64,000 nucleotides of DNA from Stutzerimonas kunmingensis (lineage in GTDB: Bacteria > Pseudomonadota > Gammaproteobacteria > Pseudomonadales > Pseudomonadaceae), in NCBI RefSeq assembly GCF_021432085.1, contig NZ_CP090366.1:2170001-2234000 (forward strand), read 5' to 3'. The notes beneath the pieces are model-generated. The model was not told where the DNA came from. It did not search any database and was given only the letters and a program-made list of their open reading frames with translations. Below are positions 57,930-64,000 of this stretch, in pieces (within the stretch, counting starts at the first letter, position 1; every line of letters begins with the position of its first letter). Position numbers and translations under genes: made by a program.

Positions 57930-58655
57930 ATGACGTTATCCGATTCAACCCTGCCGCATCTGATCGCCGTGCTCTGGTTCATCGTCTGTTGGGCTGGATA
58001 CACCCGCTACGCGAGCTGGCGCGGCCGGGATACGGCTTGTCTGGCGAGTGTGTTGCACCTCTATCGGCAGGACTGGATGCAGCGCCTGCTGTTGCGTGAC
58101 AACCGTATCGCCGATGCCAACGTGATCGGCAATCTGGAGCGCAACGCATCGTTCTTTGCATCCAGCACGCTGATCATCCTTGCAGGCATCCTGACCGCGT
58201 TGGGTGCATCCGATCGAGCGGTTTCTCTATTGGCCGACCTGCCATTTGCGCAACCGGTCAGCCGCGGTCTTTCGGAAGTCAAGCTGCTGTGTCTGGCGGT
58301 CGTCTTCGTCTATGCGTTCTTCACCTTCAGCTGGTGCATGCGCCAGTACAACTTCGCCGCGGTACTGGTTGCTTCGGCGCCGATGGTGGGCGAGCGCAAC
58401 GTCAGTGATCAGGAGCGCAGGGCTTTCGCCGAGCGTGCGGCGCGGGTCCTGTCCATGGCGGCCAACCAGTTCAACTTCGGCTTGCGCGCCTATTACTTCG
58501 GCATGGCCACCTTGGCCTGGTTCGTTCACCCCTGGTTCTTCATGTTGGTCACCACAGGCGTGGTCCTGATCCTCTACCGCCGCGAATTCCACTCGGACGT
58601 GCTCGGGGTGATGGTATTCACGCCAACTTCCCCGGCCGAAATGCCCAAGGAATAG
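57930..58655 (+). CDS. DUF599 membrane protein
   Basis: 241 residues with four probable membrane helices. Conserved features include WAGYTRYA near the N-terminus, RNASFFASSTLIILAGI and FSWCMRQYNFAAVLVASAP. The family is widespread in bacteria and of unknown function. It stands alone between brnQ and the thioesterase pair, with a good -10 just upstream. Confidence 0.88.
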   Translation: MTLSDSTLPHLIAVLWFIVCWAGYTRYASWRGRDTACLASVLHLYRQDWMQRLLLRDNRIADANVIGNLERNASFFASSTLIILAGILTALGASDRAVSLLADLPFAQPVSRGLSEVKLLCLAVVFVYAFFTFSWCMRQYNFAAVLVASAPMVGERNVSDQERRAFAERAARVLSMAANQFNFGLRAYYFGMATLAWFVHPWFFMLVTTGVVLILYRREFHSDVLGVMVFTPTSPAEMPKE

Positions 58656-58714
58656 GGCGCGTGCATGGCAAGGCGGTATCATGCGCGCCTTGAGCCATCC
58701 CCCCGAGAATTCGA

Positions 58715-59176
58715 ATGAGCGATAGCCAGATACTCGAGCGCACCCAGCGCTTCTTGTCCTTTCTGCGACACTGTCAGGTGCTGGGTCTTACAGTCGAGCA
58801 TGCCGACAGCCGCGGCCTTACCCTGCGCCTTCCATACAGCGAGAAGATCATCGGGAACCCGGAAACCGGCGGAGTCCATGGCGGCGCGATCACCACGCTG
58901 ATGGACACCACCTGCGGCATTTCCACGGCCTGCGCCCTGCCGGAGCTGGAAGTTTGCCCGACGCTCGATCTGCGAATCGACTACATGCATCCCGCCGAGG
59001 CCGGACACGATATCTTCGGGTTCGCCGAGTGCTACCGCGTCACCCCAACGGTCATCTTTACTCGTGGCGTCGCCTATCAGCGCGACATCAACGAACCGAT
59101 CGCTCATGTGGTAGGCACCTTCATGCGCATGGGCAAGGCTGCACCGGCAGCCATGGGCAAGGAGGGCGGCGCATGA
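58715..59176 (+). CDS. PaaI-family hotdog thioesterase, first of a pair
   Basis: 153 residues. Hotdog-fold domain with the PaaI signature ENP-like IGNPETGGVHGGAITTLMDTTCGI (about 47-70), where the HGG loop and acidic residue form the acyl-CoA thioesterase site. Substrate unknown. The stop codon overlaps the ATG of the second thioesterase (ATGA), so the two are translationally coupled and may form a heteromer or act on related thioesters. Confidence 0.9.
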   Translation: MSDSQILERTQRFLSFLRHCQVLGLTVEHADSRGLTLRLPYSEKIIGNPETGGVHGGAITTLMDTTCGISTACALPELEVCPTLDLRIDYMHPAEAGHDIFGFAECYRVTPTVIFTRGVAYQRDINEPIAHVVGTFMRMGKAAPAAMGKEGGA

Positions 59177-59616
59177 GCGATTTTAACCTCAACGAGCTGG
59201 TCCAGCATGCACACGCCAACAACGATTACGACGCGCTGATCAAACTGGTGCCGTACGCCAAGCTGATCGGCATTGAGTGCCTGCGGCTCGGTGACGAAAT
59301 GGTTTTTCGTCTGCCGCAGAACGAGGACAACATCGGCAATCCGCTACCGGCCATTCACGGCGGGGTCATCGCAGGCTTCATGGAGCACGCGGCGATGCTG
59401 CATCTGCTGATGTTCATGGGCGCGCCACATTTGCCCAAAATCATCGACTTCTCGATAGATTATCTACGCGCCGGTCACTATCGTGACACCTTTGCCGCCT
59501 GCCAGGTCTGGCGCCAGGGTCGCAGGGTCGCCAACGTCGCGATCACCGCCTGGCAGACCCATCAGGCCGAGCCCATCGCCACCGCCCGCTGCCATTTCAA
59601 GATCGACGAGCCCTGA
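59173..59616 (+). CDS. PaaI-family hotdog thioesterase, second of a pair
   Basis: 147 residues from the ATG at 59173. Contains IGNPLPAIHGGVIAGFMEHAAM (about 56-77), the same active-site loop as its neighbour, but the acidic residue lies in MEHA rather than MDTT. An N-terminal helical extension (LNELVQHAHANNDYDALIKLVPYAKLIGI) precedes the fold. The ATGA overlap with the upstream gene indicates coupling. Confidence 0.9.
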   Translation: MSDFNLNELVQHAHANNDYDALIKLVPYAKLIGIECLRLGDEMVFRLPQNEDNIGNPLPAIHGGVIAGFMEHAAMLHLLMFMGAPHLPKIIDFSIDYLRAGHYRDTFAACQVWRQGRRVANVAITAWQTHQAEPIATARCHFKIDEP

Positions 59617-59681
59617 CGCATTCGTCAGGGTGGCGTTGCGGTGTGCGGCGTCACCTTGTGCGATTGCGTGAAGGAACTCGA

Positions 59682-60923
59682 ATGGAAGCACTTCTGATCC
59701 TCGGCGGCTTGCTGCTGATTCTTGCTGGCGCCGTCTGGCTCATCAGCCTGGCATTCTCGACGAGCTTGCTCTGGGGCCTGGGCAGCCTGCTGCCTCCATT
59801 GACGTTGGCGTTTGTATTCAGTCACTGGCGCGTTGCGCGCAAGGCGCTGATCCTGTCCTGCCTGGGTTTCATTCCGCTGATCGTGGGGCTGTCGCTGCTG
59901 GCCAGTCGCGATGCCGAGCGGCTGGATGCGATTTTCAGTCTGCGTTGGCTGCCAACTCAGGTCGAGCCGGATCTTGCCATGGGGGTGCGCGGGGAATTGA
60001 ACGGACGTCGATTCGCGCCGCAACAGGGTGAGCTCATAAATGGCGTACTGAATCTGCGTGAGGGGAAGGGCTTCTTCGCTCGCCAGGAGGTAACGATTCG
60101 CTTGCGCGAACCGATCGAGGGTGCGTTGCGCATCGACGTTCTGCCCGACGACATCGGCGCATTGCCTGAGGTCGAAATCGCCTGGCTGAACCCCGATCAG
60201 GAGCTGCCGGAGACGCGACGCCTCGATCGCGGTTACACGTTGCATCTTGATCTGCAGCCGGTGGCGCCGAACAAGCTGCGTGGCGATTTCCATCTCGTGC
60301 TGCCGCCACAGTTCGACACCAGCATCACTGGCGTCATCGAGCTGTACACCGATCGCCTGCGCTACCTGAATGGTCAGGTCGACCGCCGCCATGATTCGCG
60401 GGACACCCTGGCCTTCGTGATCGAGGACTACCTGCAGCGTCGTCACGCGAGCCGGGACGTCGCTTTGCAATCGACGCCCGTCGTCACGTTGCCGGCCGAA
60501 GAGTTAGAGGTTGAGGTCCAGGCTCAGGTGAATGGCGAGATGCAGGCGTTCACGCTGCCCCTGGCAAAGAACGAGCAGGGCTGGCACGTCAGGGGCGATG
60601 ACTATCCGCCCCTGACCGAACCTGCGGTGGAGACACCTGTAACGACGATCAAGGCGGCTGAGCCCGTTGCTGCGACGGTGCCGCAAAGCAGTCTGGATCG
60701 GCGACTGCGCTTCTCGATGGAGCAGGTCCTGCGCACGCCTGACCGCTATCAGCACCTGTTGATGCGCGCGCACACCGAGCGCGGCGGTGTTGCAGAAGGG
60801 CGCTTCGCTGGTCTGGATAGCGAGGGCAATCTGATCATCAGGCGGGTCATCAGCGGCCCAGGCGAAGCGACCTATAACCTGGCTCCCGGGGAGATCGTGC
60901 TGCTCGAACTCGTTGACCCTTGA
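59682..60923 (+). CDS. Conserved membrane protein of unknown function
   Basis: 413 residues from the ATG at 59682 (AAGGAA upstream). Three N-terminal membrane helices (about 3-22, 26-46 and 53-72) are followed by a large soluble region, probably periplasmic or cytoplasmic, with beta-rich segments such as REPIEGALRIDVLPDDIGALPEVEIAWLN. The last ~70 residues may form a separate small domain (RTPDRYQHLLMRAHTERGGVAEGRFAGLDSEGNLIIRRV), resembling a beta-barrel RNA-binding or SH3-like fold. Often labelled MFS transporter in databases, but three helices do not fit that. Located upstream of htpG. Confidence 0.8.
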   Translation: MEALLILGGLLLILAGAVWLISLAFSTSLLWGLGSLLPPLTLAFVFSHWRVARKALILSCLGFIPLIVGLSLLASRDAERLDAIFSLRWLPTQVEPDLAMGVRGELNGRRFAPQQGELINGVLNLREGKGFFARQEVTIRLREPIEGALRIDVLPDDIGALPEVEIAWLNPDQELPETRRLDRGYTLHLDLQPVAPNKLRGDFHLVLPPQFDTSITGVIELYTDRLRYLNGQVDRRHDSRDTLAFVIEDYLQRRHASRDVALQSTPVVTLPAEELEVEVQAQVNGEMQAFTLPLAKNEQGWHVRGDDYPPLTEPAVETPVTTIKAAEPVAATVPQSSLDRRLRFSMEQVLRTPDRYQHLLMRAHTERGGVAEGRFAGLDSEGNLIIRRVISGPGEATYNLAPGEIVLLELVDP

Positions 60924-61042
60924 CTGACTGGCCGGCGTTGCGACGCGTCGGCTGCCCTTGAAAATCATCGCCACGCCCCCATCTGCCAGACATCGCCGCA
61001 ACCGCGGTCCGTGCCATTACGCTGATGTGGAGTTTGTAGACG

Positions 61043-62947
61043 ATGAGTGTGGAGACTCAAAAAGAAACCCTGGGCTTCCAGACCGAAGTGAAGCAGCTGC
61101 TTCATCTGATGATCCATTCGCTGTATTCCAACAAGGAAATCTTCCTTCGCGAGCTGATTTCCAACGCCTCCGATGCCGCCGACAAGCTGCGCTTCGAAGC
61201 GCTGGCCAAGCCGGAGCTGCTTGAGGGTGGCGCTGATCTGAAGATTCGCCTCAGCTTTGACAAGGATGCCAATACCGTCACCCTGGAAGACAACGGCATC
61301 GGCATGAACCGCGATGACGTGATCGCGCATCTGGGTACCATCGCCAAGTCTGGTACTGCCGACTTCCTGAAAAATCTCTCTGGCGACCAGAAGAAGGATT
61401 CGCACCTGATCGGTCAGTTCGGTGTGGGCTTCTATTCGGCGTTCATCGTCGCCGACAAGGTCGACGTCTACAGCCGCCGCGCCGGTACCCCGGCCAGCGA
61501 AGGGGTGCATTGGTCGTCGAAGGGCGAGGGCGAATTCGAAGTCGCCACCGTCGAAAAGGCCGAACGCGGCACCCGCATCGTCCTGCACCTGAAGAAGGGC
61601 GAAGAAGAGTTTGCCGATGGCTGGCGCCTGCGCAACATCGTCAAGAAGTACTCCGATCACATCGCGCTGCCGATCGAGTTGCCTAAAGAGTTCCACGGCG
61701 AGGAGAAGGACAAGCCGGCCGAGCAGGAGTGGGAGACGGTCAACCGCGCCAGCGCCCTCTGGACCCGTCCGCGCACCGAGGTGAAGGACGAGGAGTATCA
61801 GGAGTTCTACAAGCACGTCGCTCACGACTTCGACAACCCTCTGTCCTGGAGCCACAACAAGGTCGAGGGCAAACTCGAGTACACCTCGCTGCTCTATGTG
61901 CCCGGCCGTGCGCCATTCGATCTGTATCACCGCGAGGCGCCGAAGGGCCTGAAGCTTTACGTCCAGCGCGTCTTCATCATGGATCAGGCGGACGAGTTCC
62001 TGCCGCTGTACCTGCGCTTCGTCAAGGGCGTGGTCGATTCCAACGACCTGTCGCTCAATGTGTCCCGCGAAATCCTGCAGAAGGATCCGGTCATCGATTC
62101 GATGAAGTCGGCGCTGACCAAGCGCGTGCTGGACATGTTGGAGAAGCTGGCCAAGGACAAGCCCGAGGACTACAAGAAGTTCTGGTCGCAGTTCGGCCAG
62201 GTACTCAAGGAAGGTCCGGCGGAAGATTTTGCCAACAAGGAGAAAATTGCCAGCCTGCTGCGTTTCGCTTCCACCAGCGACGCGTCGGGCGAGCAGTCGG
62301 TTTCGCTGACCGATTACCTGTCGCGCATGAAGGAAGGTCAGGACAAGGTTTACTACCTGACTGGCGAAAGCTACGCGCAGGTCAAGAACAGCCCGCACCT
62401 GGAAGTCTTCCGCAAGAAAGGCGTCGAGGTACTGCTGCTCACTGATCGTATCGACGAATGGCTGATGAGCTACCTGACCGAGTTCGACGGCAAGCAGTTC
62501 GCCGATGTTGTGCGCGGCGACCTGGATCTGGGCAAGCTGGATTCCGAAGAGGACAAGAAGGCTCAGGAAGAAATCGCCAAGACCAAGGAAGGGCTGATCG
62601 AGCGCCTGAAGGGCGCGCTGGGTGATGAAGTCGCCGAGGTGCGCGTCTCCCATCGTCTGACCGACTCGCCGGCGATTCTCGCCATTGGCGAGCAGGACCT
62701 GGGCCTGCAGATGCGGCAGATTCTCGAGGCAAGCGGGCAGAAGGTGCCAGAGTCCAAGCCGATCTTCGAGATCAACCCGCAGCATCCGCTGATCGAAAAG
62801 CTCGATGCCGAGCCGGACGAGGATCGCTTCGCGGATCTGTCGCACATCCTGTTCGACCAGGCTGCGCTGGCGGCGGGGGATAGCCTGAAGGATCCCACTG
62901 CTTACGTGCAGCGTTTGAACAAACTGCTGGTCGAACTATCGGCCTGA
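61043..62947 (+). CDS. htpG: Molecular chaperone HtpG (Hsp90)
   Basis: 634 residues. ATP-dependent dimeric chaperone in the cytoplasm. The GHKL ATPase motifs are intact: [41 protein letters not shown] and the middle-domain catalytic arginine region NVSREILQ. Full length. No heat-shock promoter was identified in the short upstream interval. Confidence 0.97.
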   Translation: MSVETQKETLGFQTEVKQLLHLMIHSLYSNKEIFLRELISNASDAADKLRFEALAKPELLEGGADLKIRLSFDKDANTVTLEDNGIGMNRDDVIAHLGTIAKSGTADFLKNLSGDQKKDSHLIGQFGVGFYSAFIVADKVDVYSRRAGTPASEGVHWSSKGEGEFEVATVEKAERGTRIVLHLKKGEEEFADGWRLRNIVKKYSDHIALPIELPKEFHGEEKDKPAEQEWETVNRASALWTRPRTEVKDEEYQEFYKHVAHDFDNPLSWSHNKVEGKLEYTSLLYVPGRAPFDLYHREAPKGLKLYVQRVFIMDQADEFLPLYLRFVKGVVDSNDLSLNVSREILQKDPVIDSMKSALTKRVLDMLEKLAKDKPEDYKKFWSQFGQVLKEGPAEDFANKEKIASLLRFASTSDASGEQSVSLTDYLSRMKEGQDKVYYLTGESYAQVKNSPHLEVFRKKGVEVLLLTDRIDEWLMSYLTEFDGKQFADVVRGDLDLGKLDSEEDKKAQEEIAKTKEGLIERLKGALGDEVAEVRVSHRLTDSPAILAIGEQDLGLQMRQILEASGQKVPESKPIFEINPQHPLIEKLDAEPDEDRFADLSHILFDQAALAAGDSLKDPTAYVQRLNKLLVELSA

Positions 62948-62966
62948 TCCCTGGCTGCGATGTACG

Positions 62967-62996
62967 AACGGCCCGTCAAGTGACGGGCCGTTTTCG
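62967..62996 (+). terminator. Rho-independent terminator after htpG
   Basis: AACGGCCCGTC (62967-62977) pairs with GACGGGCCGTT (62982-62992), an 11-bp stem with loop AAGT, followed by TTCG and TTT. It lies between convergent htpG and the OsmC-family gene. Confidence 0.9.
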
Positions 62997-63008
62997 TTTC
63001 GGGTTGCT

Positions 63009-63443
63009 TCAGAGCAGGACGCTGACCAGACGAGTGCCGTGGGTGAGATTGTCGGCTACCGGGCAACGCTGCTCGATCTGCTCCAGCAATGCCTGCTTGC
63101 CGGCCCGATCCAGATCCGCGTCGATGTCCACCTTGATGCGTAACTCCTGAAAGCCCGGCCGTACAGCAGGATCGCGTCCGAGCAGTCCGGCGGGATCGTA
63201 ATCGGCTTCGATCTCGAAGCGCATGCCGCGCAGTTCGATCTTCTGCTGGTGAGCGATGAAGCGGCCGATGGTGCCGAAACATCCGGCCACTGCCGCCAGA
63301 ATGGCTTCCAGCGGCGTCGGGCCGAGGTCTTGGCCCGCCGCGCTCTTTGGCTGGTCCATGATCAGGCGGTGGTTACCGCATTGCACCTCGATTGCCATTC
63401 CGGCATTCAATGTTCCGTGCGCGCTGATGGTTTTCATTGCCAT
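63009..63443 (-). CDS. OsmC/Ohr-family protein
   Basis: 144 residues. OsmC-like fold with GPTPLEAILAAVAGCFGTIGRF (first Cys near residue 56) and a second Cys in RCPVADNLTHGT (near 130), the pair of reactive cysteines typical of hydroperoxide-reducing OsmC/Ohr proteins or of the YhfA subgroup. Likely role in thiol-based detoxification; the exact substrate is not clear. Convergent with htpG. An Anr-like box lies about 105 bp upstream on the other side. Confidence 0.88.
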   Translation of the reverse strand: MAMKTISAHGTLNAGMAIEVQCGNHRLIMDQPKSAAGQDLGPTPLEAILAAVAGCFGTIGRFIAHQQKIELRGMRFEIEADYDPAGLLGRDPAVRPGFQELRIKVDIDADLDRAGKQALLEQIEQRCPVADNLTHGTRLVSVLL

Positions 63444-63546
63444 GCGATGGGTCCTTTTGTGAAGCGGAAGAAAAGCAGCGCGCAGTGAGGTAGCGGCTGC
63501 GCGGTTGTGGTGGTCATGAGACTAGTGTGATGGCGATGGATGGTCG

Positions 63547-63560
63547 TTGATTTCAGTCAA
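63547..63560 (+). promoter_or_regulatory. Anr/FNR-like box between OsmC gene and amidohydrolase-like gene
   Basis: TTGATTTCAGTCAA matches TTGAT-N4-(A/G)TCAA, the accepted Anr/Dnr variant, at all fixed positions. It is roughly midway between the divergent genes. TATATC at 63574-63579 could be a -10, but class II spacing from the box would predict the -10 near 63583-63588, so the arrangement is not ideal. Confidence 0.6.
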
Positions 63561-63673
63561 ATACCGTGGGGGGTATATCTAGGCTGAGCCCCTGGTTGTG
63601 TCCCGCAGCATGGCGAAGCTGAACGGGTAGCCCTCCTGGCGGTCTACTCGCTGGCTGTCAGGAGGACCGAGCT

Positions 63674-64000
63674 TTGTACCTTTTCAGAATATTTTCCGTT
63701 GTAGCCCTCGTTACGTTGTCGTCCGTCGCGGTAGGGGAAGGGCGTGACTATCGTTACAGCGATGCGCATCTGCACTATGTGGATTTTTTCCAGGAAACCG
63801 ATGGCATGCAAAAGCTGCTTGCAGCGATGGACGCGGGCAGCATCGATCACGTGATGATCAGCGGCATTCCGGTGGCGAAGAAATGGCACGAGAACGAGCC
63901 CAAGCGGCCTCGCTACTACGCCGGTGACGATGCGCCGGTTTACTGGTACAGCGCGACCGACGTGCTGGTTGCCGCGGCGCTGGAGGATCTCGATGAAGAG
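63674..64000 (+). CDS. Exported amidohydrolase-like protein, 3' end outside the window
   Basis: 109 codons are present and the frame is open to the window end. TTG at 63674 is the chosen start because AGGAGG (63660-63665) is 8 nt upstream. The N-terminus LYLFRIFSVVALVTLSSVAVGEG looks like a signal peptide. DYRYSDAHLHYVDFFQETDGMQKL resembles the metal-binding DxHxH start of the amidohydrolase (Amidohydro_2) family. Substrate unknown. The ATG within KLL at 63805 would remove the signal and the metal motif, so it is unlikely. Confidence 0.78.
   Translation, partial: MYLFRIFSVVALVTLSSVAVGEGRDYRYSDAHLHYVDFFQETDGMQKLLAAMDAGSIDHVMISGIPVAKKWHENEPKRPRYYAGDDAPVYWYSATDVLVAAALEDLDEE

Overview
The window is a gene-dense, GC-rich stretch of a gammaproteobacterial chromosome. 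It most resembles the Pseudomonas stutzeri (Stutzerimonas) group. Supporting evidence: two tandem cbb3 oxidase operons, one ccoNOP without ccoQ and one ccoNOQP; ccoGHIS and hemN beside them; the neighbouring pair aer and acnA; a gltA / sdhCDAB-sucAB-lpd-sucCD TCA cluster; Anr-type TTGAY-N4-RTCAA boxes; and short palindromic repeats of the kind scattered through Pseudomonas chromosomes. I saw no rRNA, tRNA, CRISPR array, insertion sequence, prophage or integrase. This is almost entirely core genome, and I do not see a clear undescribed system.

Layout. 0-3.4 kb: hemN (-) with an Anr promoter, nadE (+), a small DsbD_2/SafE-type membrane protein and ccoS. 3.5-7.9 kb: ccoI, ccoH and ccoG (-). 8-14.6 kb: ccoNOQP-2 and ccoNOP-1 (-), the latter behind an Anr box. 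14.6-20 kb: an alpha/beta hydrolase, the aerotaxis receptor aer and aconitase acnA. 20-22 kb: rlmM and tusA (+). 21.5-26.3 kb: a caa3-type oxidase operon (-) with a fused subunit I+III. 26.3-28.3 kb: DUF2231 and CopD-like membrane proteins and a voltage-gated-type ion channel with a zinc ribbon. 28.4-36.8 kb: moaA, smc, zipA and ligA (+). 37-41.5 kb: a fliC-flaG-fliD-fliS-fliT cassette with two sigma-28 promoters. 41.6-42.7 kb: ppnP, a DUF486 protein and a YkgJ-type cysteine protein. 43-56 kb: gltA (-) diverging from the sdh-suc operons (+). 56.4-64 kb: brnQ, a DUF599 protein, two overlapping thioesterases, an unknown membrane protein, htpG, an OsmC-family gene and the start of an exported amidohydrolase-like gene that runs off the window.

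How the genes work together. The first half is a respiratory block. HemN supplies haem under low oxygen, CcoGHIS supplies copper and assembles the two high-affinity cbb3 oxidases, Aer steers cells by redox or oxygen state, and the caa3 oxidase is a separate low-affinity terminal oxidase. The second half supplies reducing equivalents through nearly the whole oxidative TCA cycle (acnA, gltA, sdh, suc, lpd). Between them lie cell-division and DNA-maintenance genes (smc, zipA, ligA) and a flagellar filament cassette separated from any other flagellar genes. The items most worth a second look are the absence of ccoQ and its replacement by two hairpins, the Anr box inside the first codons of the divergent hydrolase, a 182-bp exactly identical tract shared by the two ccoO genes, a separate sigma-28 promoter for fliS, and the palindromic repeats bracketing the flagellin cassette.
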